Shown here in pieces: positions 54,984-63,160 of a DNA stretch of 64,000 nt. Position numbers and translations under genes: made by a program. Under the pieces are notes generated by a model. It did not search any database, was not told the DNA's origin, and saw nothing but the letters and a program-made list of their open reading frames with translations. This DNA comes from a bacterium. GTDB taxonomy: Bacteria; Bacteroidota; Bacteroidia; Flavobacteriales; Schleiferiaceae. The stretch covers positions 32,221-96,220 of the forward strand of contig WGMI01000037.1 in the NCBI GenBank assembly GCA_016125155.1. The letters are read 5' to 3'. Each line of letters begins with the position of its first letter. Position 1 is the first letter of the stretch.

Positions 54984-57900
54984 CTAGGCGCGCTTTTCCA
55001 AACCAAGGCGCACCGTCCATCCCTCGACATCCACTTCGGCAACCGGTTCGATAACAGGACCGTCCATCCGAATCTCAACAGCCAGCACTTCTGCACGTAT
55101 CAGGGATTCAAATTGGGCAAAAGCGGCCTGGGCCTCTGGAGCGGCCTGTACGCTGAGCGCGATTCGGTCGGTGATTTCCAATCCCCGGTCTTTGCGCAGG
55201 TTTTGCACCCGGTTGATCAGCTCACGGCTCAGGCCTTCCGCGATCAGTTCGGGGCTCAGGCGCAAATCGAGGGCCACGGTCAATCCATTTTCGCTGCCCA
55301 CCTGCCAACCCGGAACGTCTTGGGCAAAGAGCTCGAGGTCTTCAGATTCCAGGGCAAAATCCCCCCCTTCGAGCGGGAGGACCAGCCCATTAGCCCGTTC
55401 AAAAGCGGCAATTTGCGCGGCATCGAGCGCGGCTATGGCGTCACTCAAAGCCTTCATTCTCGGGCCAATGCGCGGACCCAACCGCTTGAAATTGGGCTTG
55501 GCCTTTTTGACGATCAAACCGCTCTGCTCGTCGAGAAATTCGACGGTTTTGACGTTGATTTCGCTCCGGATCAATTCCGCCACCCGCTCCATTTCACTCC
55601 GCTCGTTCGGATTGAGCACAGGCATAGCGAGCCGGGGCAGGGGCTGCCGCACCCGGATTTTTTCTTTTTTTCGGATGCCCAAGGCAATCGAAACCACCTG
55701 TTGGGCACGGCGCATCCTCCACATGAGATCAGCATCGATGCGGTGGGCCTCCACCGTCGGAAAGTCGCTCCAATGCACGGAATCTTCGCTTCGGACCAAA
55801 TCCCGATACAAGCGGTCGGCATAAAAAGGGGCAAAAGGGGCCGATAAGCGCGCAACGGTCTCCAAACAGCGATGCAAACAGCCAAAGGCCGCCAATTTGT
55901 CGGCTCCGGTGCCGTCCTTCCAGAACCGGCGGCGGCTGAGGCGGACATACCAATTGCTCAGTTTGTCGATGGCAAATTCCTGGATGGCGCGCCCCGCCCG
56001 GGTGGGCTCGTATTCCGATAAGGCGGTGTCCACATCGAGCAGCAACTGATTCAATTCGCTCAATATCCATCGGTCGAGTTCGGTCAAGGCCTGTTCGGGC
56101 AACGGTTGACCGGGCTCGTATCCATCGATGTTCGCATAGAGCGCAAAAAAGGCATATGTATGGTGCAGGGTGCCGAAAAACTTGCGCTGCACTTCGGCCA
56201 TGCCGTCTTCGTCAAATCGGAGGTTTTCCCAAGGCTGGGCGTTGGTCAGCATATACCAGCGCAGGGCATCGGCCCCATAGCGGTCGAGGGTCGCAAAGGG
56301 GTCGACGGCATTCCCGAGCCGCTTGGACATTTTTTGCCCGTTTTTGTCGAGCACCAATCCGTTCGAAACCACGGTTTTGTACGCAGGGCTCTCGAAGAGC
56401 ATCCCCGCAATCGCGTGGAGCGTATAAAACCAACCCCGGGTTTGATCCACGCCTTCCGCGATCAAGTCGGCGGGGAAGTTCTCTTTAAAGATGTCTTGAT
56501 TTTCAAAAGGATAGTGCCATTGCGCATAGGGCATGCTCCCCGAATCAAACCACACATCGATCAGGTCGGTTTCCCGGCGCATCGGCTTGCCCAAAGGCGA
56601 TTTCAATACGATTTCGTCTACAAACGGTCGGTGCAAGTCGATGGCGTCGTAGTTGGCCTCGCTCATATCGCCCGCCCGGAAATTCCCGAGCGGATTCGTC
56701 GGCATCAAGCCCGCGGCGACCGCTTCAGAACAAGATTGTTGCAGTTCTTCGACCGAGCCAAACACCCGGGTTTCGCTTCCGTCTTCGGTCGACCAAATCG
56801 GGAGCGGAATGCCCCAAAACCGCGAACGGCTCAAATTCCAATCGTTCAGGTTGCTCAACCAGTTGGCAAACCGCCCTTCGCCTGTCGACTTGGGCTTCCA
56901 CAGAATCTGGGTGTTGTAGTCGAGCAAATCGCTCTTTTTTTCCGAGGCCTGGATAAACCACGAATCGAGCGGATAGTAGAGCACGGGTTTGTCGGTTCTC
57001 CAGCAATGCGGATAGCTGTGGACGTATTTTTCGACTTTAAAGGCCAAACCGCGCTCTTTGAGATCGATCGAGATGTCGACGTCGAGCGAGCGTTCGGGGG
57101 CCGTGCTCTCTTCGTAGTATTCGTTCTTGACATAGCGCCCGGCCCAGCGACCGAGGGTCGGCTGATACCGCCCCTGCAGATCGACAATGGGCACGGCCTG
57201 CCCTTCGGCATCGGCTACGAGCATGGGGGGGATGCCTGCCTGCTTGGCCACCCGGGCGTCGTCGGCTCCAAACGTGGGGGCAATATGGACCATCCCGGTG
57301 CCGTCTTCGGTGCTTACATAGTCGCCTTCAATGATGCGGTAGGCCTTGTCGGCCTCATGGAGGGGGCGGATCCAGTCAAAAAGCGGCTCGTAGGCCAATC
57401 CCGCGAGGTCTGATCCCCGGAAAGTCGACAAAACAGACCAAGGCAGGAGTTTGTCCCCGGGTTCAAAATGGACGTCCTTCAGATTTTTCGCCTCGGGCTT
57501 GAAATAGCGCCCCAAGGCTGCGGTGGCCAACACCACCCGAATCCGACCGCCTACATAGGGGTTGTAGGTTTCGATCAGGCTGTACTCGATCGATTGGCCC
57601 ACGGCCAAGGCGGTATTGGCGGGCAGGGTCCAAGGGGTGGTGGTCCAGGCGAGCGCGTAGACCGGATCGCTGCCAAAGTGCTGGATTTTGGCCTGGGTTT
57701 CGAGCAGGCGAAATTGGGCTGTGGCCGTAGTATCGGTCACATCTCGGTAGCAGCCGGGCTGGTTGAGTTCGTGGCTCGAAAGCCCTGTGCCTGCTTTGGG
57801 CGAATAGGGCTGTATCGTATAGCCTTTGTACAGCAGTCCGCGCTCGTGGAATTGAGAGAGCAACCACCAGACGCTTTCGATGTACTTGCTCTTGTAGGTA

Positions 57901-58352
57901 ATGTACGGATCTTCGAGATCGACCCAATAGCCGATGCGCTGGGTCAGGTCGTTCCACGGGCCGGTAAACCGCATTACCGCCTCTCGGCAAGCGGCATTGT
58001 ATTCGGCGATGCCGAGGGTTTTGCCGATGTCTTCTTTGGTAATTCCGAGTTCTTTTTCAACCCCGAGTTCGACCGGCAATCCATGTGTGTCCCAGCCGGC
58101 CTTGCGCGCCACCCGACGGCCTTTCTGGGTTTGATAGCGGCAAAACAGGTCTTTGATGCTGCGCGAGAGCACGTGGTGAATGCCTGGCATGCCGTTGGCC
58201 GAGGGGGGACCTTCGTAGAAGACAAACGAGGGTGCGTCTTTGCGCAATTCCAGCGATCGGGCAAAGCACGATTCAACATTCCACTGCTCGAGCATTTCGC
58301 GGTGGATGCGCACCAAGTCGAGCTCGGAGTATTCGGCAAAGGGTTTCTTCAT
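54984..58352 (-). CDS. ileS: Isoleucyl-tRNA synthetase, long (IleS2-like) form
   Basis: Class I synthetase of 1122 residues charging tRNA-Ile. The HIGH-type motif is PPSANGMPGIHH near residue 50, the KMSKS-type motif is KNGQKMSKRLGN, and the CP1 editing domain lies between with TTTPWTLPANTALAV. Length, the GMPGIHHVLSR sequence and a C-terminal domain without an evident Cys zinc cluster point to the eukaryotic-like IleS2 class, forms of which are less sensitive to mupirocin. That last point is known of the class, not shown here. A -7 box (TACTTTTG, 58399-58392) lies upstream. Confidence 0.95.
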   Translation of the reverse strand: MKKPFAEYSELDLVRIHREMLEQWNVESCFARSLELRKDAPSFVFYEGPPSANGMPGIHHVLSRSIKDLFCRYQTQKGRRVARKAGWDTHGLPVELGVEKELGITKEDIGKTLGIAEYNAACREAVMRFTGPWNDLTQRIGYWVDLEDPYITYKSKYIESVWWLLSQFHERGLLYKGYTIQPYSPKAGTGLSSHELNQPGCYRDVTDTTATAQFRLLETQAKIQHFGSDPVYALAWTTTPWTLPANTALAVGQSIEYSLIETYNPYVGGRIRVVLATAALGRYFKPEAKNLKDVHFEPGDKLLPWSVLSTFRGSDLAGLAYEPLFDWIRPLHEADKAYRIIEGDYVSTEDGTGMVHIAPTFGADDARVAKQAGIPPMLVADAEGQAVPIVDLQGRYQPTLGRWAGRYVKNEYYEESTAPERSLDVDISIDLKERGLAFKVEKYVHSYPHCWRTDKPVLYYPLDSWFIQASEKKSDLLDYNTQILWKPKSTGEGRFANWLSNLNDWNLSRSRFWGIPLPIWSTEDGSETRVFGSVEELQQSCSEAVAAGLMPTNPLGNFRAGDMSEANYDAIDLHRPFVDEIVLKSPLGKPMRRETDLIDVWFDSGSMPYAQWHYPFENQDIFKENFPADLIAEGVDQTRGWFYTLHAIAGMLFESPAYKTVVSNGLVLDKNGQKMSKRLGNAVDPFATLDRYGADALRWYMLTNAQPWENLRFDEDGMAEVQRKFFGTLHHTYAFFALYANIDGYEPGQPLPEQALTELDRWILSELNQLLLDVDTALSEYEPTRAGRAIQEFAIDKLSNWYVRLSRRRFWKDGTGADKLAAFGCLHRCLETVARLSAPFAPFYADRLYRDLVRSEDSVHWSDFPTVEAHRIDADLMWRMRRAQQVVSIALGIRKKEKIRVRQPLPRLAMPVLNPNERSEMERVAELIRSEINVKTVEFLDEQSGLIVKKAKPNFKRLGPRIGPRMKALSDAIAALDAAQIAAFERANGLVLPLEGGDFALESEDLELFAQDVPGWQVGSENGLTVALDLRLSPELIAEGLSRELINRVQNLRKDRGLEITDRIALSVQAAPEAQAAFAQFESLIRAEVLAVEIRMDGPVIEPVAEVDVEGWTVRLGLEKRA

Positions 58353-58391
58353 CGGAACTAATGGGGGCGCACGGGCAGATTAAGGCGCGGG

Positions 58392-58399
58392 CAAAAGTA
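58392..58399 (-). promoter_or_regulatory. -7 box of ileS
   Basis: TACTTTTG on the minus strand, exact TAnnTTTG, 39 bp before the ileS ATG at 58352, inside the 71-bp gap after mscS. No clear -33 box. Confidence 0.5.
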
Positions 58400-58423
58400 G
58401 AGCAGCCTATGCGGAGGTCGGCA

Positions 58424-59245
58424 TCAGGATTGGACCATATGAACCACTCGGTGGGGGAAGGGAATTTCGATTCCCGCTTTGTCGAGTTCCATCTTAAACC
58501 GCTCGTTCAAATCGAAGTGAACGCCCCAATAGTCTCCGGAATTGACCCAAAGCCGAACCACAAAGTCCAAGGAGCTCTCCGACATTTTGTTGAGGCCCAC
58601 AAAGGGCTCGGGGTCTTGCAACACCCGGGGGTCTTGGCTGCCGATGCTCAGGAGCAAGTCTTTCACTTTGAGGATGTCGCTCTTGTAGGCCACGGAAATG
58701 GTAAAGTCTACCCGGACGGTGTCCATGGAGGAATAATTGAGGATGCTGCCCGAGCTTACCTGACCGTTGGGGATGATAATGAGGCGGTTTTGAAGCGTGA
58801 GCAGTTTGGTAACGAAGATTTCGATGTGCTGCACAATCCCGGTATAGCCCGCCACTTCGACCAGATCGCCCGCTTTGATGGGCTTGAACAACAAGAGCAT
58901 GACCCCTGCGGCAAAATTTTGAAGCGTGCCTTGCAGTGCCAGACCCACGGCCAAACCGGCGGCGCCCAACACCGCGACAAAACTGGTAGTTTCGATGCCG
59001 ATCATCGAGGCGACCGAAATGACCAGCATGGTCATCAACCCCCATTGAATCAGGGTGCTGACAAAGGGGCGCAGGGTCTCGTCCACCTCGCGTCGTTCGA
59101 AGACCTTGTTGAGCAATTTGACTAGACCGCGGATGAGCCGCGAGCCGATAAACAGCACGACAATGGCCAGCAATACCTTGGGTCCTTGGGTGATGAGCCC
59201 GGTCCAGGCTTGTTGGCTGAGTTGTTCGAGCATTTCGGGATTCAT
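58424..59245 (-). CDS. MscS-type mechanosensitive channel
   Basis: Small-conductance channel of 273 residues that vents osmolytes on hypo-osmotic shock. Three membrane helices are predicted; the pore helix reads AVLGAAGLAVGLALQGTLQN with the Gly/Ala packing pattern of MscS, followed by the FKPIKAGDLVEVAGYTGIVQ beta domain and the PNGQV motif. Length matches the E. coli prototype. It lies 24 nt downstream of ridA and is probably co-transcribed. Confidence 0.94.
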   Translation of the reverse strand: MNPEMLEQLSQQAWTGLITQGPKVLLAIVVLFIGSRLIRGLVKLLNKVFERREVDETLRPFVSTLIQWGLMTMLVISVASMIGIETTSFVAVLGAAGLAVGLALQGTLQNFAAGVMLLLFKPIKAGDLVEVAGYTGIVQHIEIFVTKLLTLQNRLIIIPNGQVSSGSILNYSSMDTVRVDFTISVAYKSDILKVKDLLLSIGSQDPRVLQDPEPFVGLNKMSESSLDFVVRLWVNSGDYWGVHFDLNERFKMELDKAGIEIPFPHRVVHMVQS

Positions 59246-59269
59246 CGCGATGGGGGTTTTGGGTTGGAA

Positions 59270-59707
59270 TTAGACTGGGGTACCCAAGGCGGCAATGCAC
59301 TTGAGTTCGATGGCAATGGGGGTTGGGAGGGCGTTGATTTCGAGGGTGGTGCGGCAGGGTTGGGCCGTGGTGAAGTATTCCGCGTAGATTCTGTTAAAGG
59401 TGGGAAAGTCGCGCTTCATATCGACCAGAAATACGGTGATGTCGACGAGGTCTTCCCATCGGGCTCCAGCTTCTTCTAAAATGGCGCGGACGTTGGCAAA
59501 AACGGAGTGCACCTGGGCTTCGAAATCGAATTGGACAAAGTGCCCCGAAGCATTGGTTTCGAGCCCCGGAACCCGGCTGTCTCCGGGTCCGCTTCCCGCG
59601 ATGCGGGGGCCTACGCCGGAGAGGAACAACAGATTCCCTACGCGGCGGGCATGGGGATAGGCTCCGACGGCCTGGGGTGCTTTGGAACTGTGAATGGGGT
59701 CCGACAT
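59270..59707 (-). CDS. ridA: RidA family enamine/imine deaminase
   Basis: Protein of 145 residues of the Rid superfamily, which hydrolyses reactive enamines such as 2-aminoacrylate. The active-site Arg is in QPCRTTLEI, and other family residues are AVGAYPHA, FLSGVGPR and EDLVDITVFLVDM. It is slightly longer than standard because of an insertion at about residues 38-50. A near-consensus -7 box (TAAATTCG, 59730-59723) lies 15 bp upstream of the ATG. Confidence 0.9.
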   Translation of the reverse strand: MSDPIHSSKAPQAVGAYPHARRVGNLLFLSGVGPRIAGSGPGDSRVPGLETNASGHFVQFDFEAQVHSVFANVRAILEEAGARWEDLVDITVFLVDMKRDFPTFNRIYAEYFTTAQPCRTTLEINALPTPIAIELKCIAALGTPV

Positions 59708-59745
59708 GCGCGGGGTTTTGGGCGAATTTAGCGCGAACGGAACAG

Positions 59746-60726
59746 ATGCCTATGGACTGGTTGCGGCTGGACGAAAGGGGGCTTTTTTGCGAACCTGCGG
59801 GGGTGTGGCTGGATCCGTGGAGGCCTGTCGATCGGGCGGTGATTACGCATGCGCACGCCGATCACGCCCGTCCGGGCAATGGGCACTATCTGTGCACTCC
59901 CTTGACTGAGGCGGTGCTCAAAGCGCGGATTCCCAAGGCGCAAACCCAGACGTTGGGTTTTGGTGCATCGCTCAAGCTCGGTCCCGTGGACGTGCAGTTT
60001 TTTCATGCGGGGCATATTCCGGGCTCGGCCCAGGTTCGGTTGGAATATCGGGGGGAGATTTGTGTTTTTACGGGCGATTACAAGGTGTTCGATGATGGGT
60101 TGTCGGAGGCGTTTGAGCCGGTGGCCTGCCATAGATTGATTACCGAGTGCACTTTTGGCTTGCCGGTGTTTCAGTGGCCGGATCCGCAGCAGGTGGCGTT
60201 GGAGCTGTTGGATTGGGTGCGGCAGAACCACGGGGTTGGGCGGGCGAGTGTGCTGTCGGTGTATTCCCTTGGCAAGGCGCAGCGGGTGATGCATCTTTTG
60301 CGTGGTCGGGTGCGTTTTTGGGTGCATTGGGCCATCGATGGGTTGAACAAGGCCTATTCGGGTGCGGGCTTGGAGCTGCCGGCCTACGAGTTGATCCGTA
60401 AAGAGGGGCTTTGGGATGTTCCTACGTTGATTTTATGCGCGCCGTCGGCGATCAAGGGGTTGCGCTTGGGTACGGGGGGGGTGTCTACGGCGATGGCTTC
60501 GGGGTGGATGGGGATTCGGGGCTACCGCAAGCGGAGTGGGTTCGATCGGGGGTTTGTGTTGAGCGACCACGCGGATTGGGCGGGGCTGAACCAAGCGGTG
60601 CTTTGGAGCGGGGCCGAGCGGGTTGATGCGACCCATGGTTATTCTGAAATCTTTGCGCGCTATTGGCGGGAGCGGGGCAAAGACGCCCGGGTGTTGAAGA
60701 CGGATTTTGAGGGAGATGGGGATTGA
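59746..60726 (+). CDS. Ligase-associated DNA exonuclease (MBL/beta-CASP fold)
   Basis: Protein of 326 residues with a metallo-beta-lactamase domain: ITHAHADHARPG (HxHxDH), GHIPGSAQV, FTGDYK and the C-terminal SDHADWAGL. This matches the mRNA-3'-end-processing-like exonuclease usually encoded with an ATP-dependent DNA ligase and Lhr helicase. Here no ligase follows: the next DNA is non-coding and then accessory, so the usual partner is missing or elsewhere. The start at 59746 (MPMDW) or 59752 (MDW) are equivalent. It marks the right end of the native-looking sequence. Confidence 0.88.
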   Translation: MPMDWLRLDERGLFCEPAGVWLDPWRPVDRAVITHAHADHARPGNGHYLCTPLTEAVLKARIPKAQTQTLGFGASLKLGPVDVQFFHAGHIPGSAQVRLEYRGEICVFTGDYKVFDDGLSEAFEPVACHRLITECTFGLPVFQWPDPQQVALELLDWVRQNHGVGRASVLSVYSLGKAQRVMHLLRGRVRFWVHWAIDGLNKAYSGAGLELPAYELIRKEGLWDVPTLILCAPSAIKGLRLGTGGVSTAMASGWMGIRGYRKRSGFDRGFVLSDHADWAGLNQAVLWSGAERVDATHGYSEIFARYWRERGKDARVLKTDFEGDGD

Positions 60727-60893
60727 AGGGGGTATGGAGGGAGTGCTGTGTGAACGTGCTGTAGATGAGGTTGTCTCCTTTCGGCTTAGACTCCAGCAGA
60801 AGCCGGACTTTTGCGGGCCGCTCCAACTTCCACCGTTAGCACAAAGGGATAAAACACTGATAAATAAGTCTTTGAAATGGATGTTGAAGAGAT

Positions 60894-60901
60894 TATTTTT
60901 G
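60894..60901 (+). promoter_or_regulatory. -7 box of the antitoxin-like gene
   Basis: TATTTTTG is an exact TAnnTTTG match, 17 bp before the ATG at 60919. No -33 at normal spacing. Confidence 0.45.
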
Positions 60902-60918
60902 TTTCAAAGTAGCGAGAC

Positions 60919-61113
60919 ATGACCACGGGCGAACTCAATAAAAAGAAATTAGATTTGATAGATTGGATTAACAGACTTTCGGATGAAAATATGATTGAGT
61001 TTCTTGATGGATTGAAAAAATCGAAAGCCAAAAAGGATTGGTGGGATGAGTTATCCGGATGCCAACAGAGACCGCTTCAAATAGAAATGGATGAAGTTAA
61101 TTTCAATTTTTAG
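60919..61113 (+). CDS. Antitoxin-like small protein, probably truncated
   Basis: Product of 64 residues: MTTGELNKKKLDLIDWINRLSDENMIEFLDGLKKS-type helices followed by KKDWWDELSG, like Bacteroidota type II antitoxins found upstream of RelE/ParE or PIN toxins. The conserved region is followed by only about 17 residues of unusual sequence and a stop, shorter than usual, so the C-terminal toxin-binding part may be lost. It is 14 nt upstream of a damaged PIN toxin gene. AT-rich compared with the genes to the left. Confidence 0.6.
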   Translation: MTTGELNKKKLDLIDWINRLSDENMIEFLDGLKKSKAKKDWWDELSGCQQRPLQIEMDEVNFNF

Positions 61114-61127
61114 GTAAGTCGTCATAA

Positions 61128-61592
61128 GTGAAACAGAGGATATACAAATACAGGTCAGTTTTTGGTGGCTATTTTGACGAGGAGTTCAAAGAACGCACGA
61201 CACCATTCTTTGATAGAATTGAAGAAGGTGAATTTATTATTCTGTTCTCAGCAGTTACTCAGGATGAACTTGAAAACGCACCTTAAAAAGTAAAGGAACT
61301 TGTCAAAAGTCTAAGTGCCGATCGTACAGAATTCATAGAGACAACTGAAGAAGCGGTCGACTTGGCCAATGAGTATATTACTGAAAAAGTTGCGGGGCCG
61401 ACGAGTTTTGCAGATTGTGTGCACATAGCCTTGGCGACGATAAATCGTGCAGATTTTTTGGTGAGTTGTAATTTCAAACATATTGTAAATATTGAACAAA
61501 TAAGGGGTTACAATTCGATCAACATCAAAAGGGGTTACAGGCAATTGGAAATACGTTCACCACGAGAATTTGAAAAATATGAAGACGCCTGA
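61128..61592 (+). pseudogene. PIN-domain (VapC-like) toxin remnant
   Basis: From the GTG at 61128 the frame reads like a VapC-type toxin (SVFGGYFDEEFKERTTPFFDR, FSAVTQDELENAP), then TAA at 61284-61286 where Lys is usual, then continues intact (KELVKSLSADR, TSFADCVHIALATINRADFLV, NFKHIVNIEQIRGYNSINI) to TGA at 61590. The first catalytic Asp is also gone: the usual YIDTSVFGG reads YKYRSVFGG. Two independent lesions argue for an inactive toxin. The 3' half retains the later acidic residues. Confidence 0.8.
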
Positions 61593-61731
61593 AAAGACAT
61601 TTGACGCTGTTCAGTATATGCGTCAACAAAAAGAGAGGTTGAGCGATAAGTTGTCCAAGATGACGAGAGATGAAATAGTGGAGTACTTCAAGAAGCGTAG
61701 GATACAGTCGATTGTAAAGCCTAGTGCCTAA
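61579..61731 (+). CDS. Small helical protein following the PIN toxin, putative antitoxin
   Basis: Product of 50 residues: MKTPEKTFDAVQYMRQQKER, then LSKMTRDEIVEYFKKRR and KPSA at the end. It overlaps the end of the PIN gene by 14 bp. Similar short genes follow PIN toxins in other Bacteroidota and are probable antitoxins. Unlike the toxin it is intact. Basic, no membrane segment. Confidence 0.6.
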   Translation: MKTPEKTFDAVQYMRQQKERLSDKLSKMTRDEIVEYFKKRRIQSIVKPSA

Positions 61732-62230
61732 TGCGGGTTCAGATTCAGGCTTGGTGGGCTGCGAGAGGCAAAATTCAACAGACCTTCTCTCGGCCTGGGC
61801 TCCAGCCTACGCTGGATTCTTACGGGCAGGTCCAGCTGACCAACATTTTCGGAAGCGGTTGGTATATCGTAGGCCAGAGGCTGCGGCAAAGCAAGGGTGT
61901 AGTCGGAGCCTATGTCCGGTGTTGGCAAGCTATGCGTAGTGTTTTTCTAATATCGAGCCGTTCGAGTACTTTTAGTTCGGATTGGATGGCTTTGCTCGGG
62001 AACTGCTGAGCTGCGAGGGAGCAAACAGGGCGTGTTTCGGACATAGGTGAATCTAAGTGAGTGTTTTACCGATGGAGTTTTTTCGGTATGCAGAAGAGAA
62101 CAAAAACGAGACCTAGATAGCAGCAGGGTGCGTGTAGGGATTAGAAAATTGCGCCTATAAGCAAGTTATGGGCAATACCCAAGCAAGACCAATTAGATAA
62201 ACAAAAACATGGACATATGCTGAATTTTAA

Positions 62231-62247
62231 CTAAGTGACTTAGCTAA
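62231..62247. promoter_or_regulatory. Nested inverted repeats upstream of the DUF488 gene
   Basis: CTAAG-TGA-CTTAG (62231-62243) overlaps the 8-bp palindrome TTAGCTAA (62240-62247). They lie 16-32 bp upstream of the -7 box, over the expected -33 region, and could be an autoregulatory operator. Confidence 0.45.
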
Positions 62248-62262
62248 TCAAGTCAAATTTGT

Positions 62263-62270
62263 TACCTTTG
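62263..62270 (+). promoter_or_regulatory. -7 box of the DUF488 gene, leaderless
   Basis: TACCTTTG is an exact TAnnTTTG match ending 4 nt before the ATG at 62275, so the mRNA should start at or next to the start codon. Confidence 0.65.
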
Positions 62271-62274
62271 CCGA

Positions 62275-63159
62275 ATGTTTTATAGACGAAAAGTTATATT
62301 AGCCTTGTTACAAATTTTTGAAGGAACGATTGACAAAATCAGCCTACAAAAACTGCTTTACCTTTTTACAAAACATCAGGCTAAACCCGAATACGACTTT
62401 ATTTCATATAAATACGGTTGCTATTCGTATTCCGCAAATGCTGATTTGACGGCAATGGTCAAAAAAGAAATACTGAACGAAACACAAAGCCATTTTACAA
62501 ACAATGAAACAACGAATTATTTTAACTTATTGAAAGCTGACGACAAAAAGCTGATGTTGTACGTGAAAGAACAATACGGAAAAATGAATGCAGATGCTTT
62601 AATGAAGCATACTTATTTAAACTTTCCATATACAGCCATAAATAGTGTAAAAGCACAAGATATTTTAACCAGACAACAACTTGAAAAAGTAAACAATAGT
62701 CGTCCCAAAAGTGATAAAACAATTTTGTTTACTATCGGTTACGAAGGAATTTCGTTAGAAGAATATTTAAACCGATTACTTAAAAATGATATAAAAGTTT
62801 TGGTTGATGTCCGTAACAATCCGTTAAGTATGAAGTACGGTTTTAGCAAAAGTCAACTAAAACGCTACTGCAATAGTTTAAGGATTGAATATGTACATTA
62901 TCCCGAAGTTGGCATACAATCTGAACAACGACAAGAACTAAATACACAAGCCGACTACGATAAATTATTTGCGATTTACTGCGAAAACAACTTAACGAAA
63001 ACTATATCTTCACAAGAGAAAATTTTAAAGTTGCTGAAAGAAAAACAACGTATCGCTTTAACTTGTTTTGAGGCGAACATTTGCCAATGCCATCGTAAAC
63101 ATTTAGCCGAAGCCATAGAGAACTTGCCTAATTTTGAATACCAAGTAAAACATATTTAA
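62275..63159 (+). CDS. DUF488 protein with N-terminal Panacea/SocA-like region
   Basis: Protein of 294 residues encoded in AT-rich DNA. Residues 1-125 resemble the Panacea/SocA antitoxin-type domain (SLQKLLYLFTKH, YDFISYKYGCYSYSANADL); this is a judgement from pattern, not a database hit. Residues about 148-290 are a DUF488 domain: LFTIGYEGISLEEYLNRL, VLVDVRNNPLSMKYGFSKSQL, IEYVHYPEVGI and the C-terminal CFEANICQCHRKHLAEAI. DUF488 proteins are of unknown function but recur in conflict-type gene contexts. It has its own promoter and ends 1 nt before the partner gene. Confidence 0.75.
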   Translation: MFYRRKVILALLQIFEGTIDKISLQKLLYLFTKHQAKPEYDFISYKYGCYSYSANADLTAMVKKEILNETQSHFTNNETTNYFNLLKADDKKLMLYVKEQYGKMNADALMKHTYLNFPYTAINSVKAQDILTRQQLEKVNNSRPKSDKTILFTIGYEGISLEEYLNRLLKNDIKVLVDVRNNPLSMKYGFSKSQLKRYCNSLRIEYVHYPEVGIQSEQRQELNTQADYDKLFAIYCENNLTKTISSQEKILKLLKEKQRIALTCFEANICQCHRKHLAEAIENLPNFEYQVKHI

Positions 63160-63160
63160 A

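Larger units (their letters stand above)
61732..62274. other. Non-coding region in the accessory segment
   Basis: The first 300 bp have the GC content of the main genome and contain short open frames without protein character; they may be remnants. From about 62040 the sequence becomes AT-rich. A short hairpin (62153-62173: GCCTATAA, loop GCAAG, TTATGGGC) and the promoter/inverted repeats of the DUF488 gene lie at the right. No RNA gene or insertion sequence was recognised. Confidence 0.5.

Noticed and set aside
61728..62009. Open frames on both strands after the toxin-antitoxin remnant
   Set aside because: Composition and residue patterns look random and neither continues into a recognisable domain.
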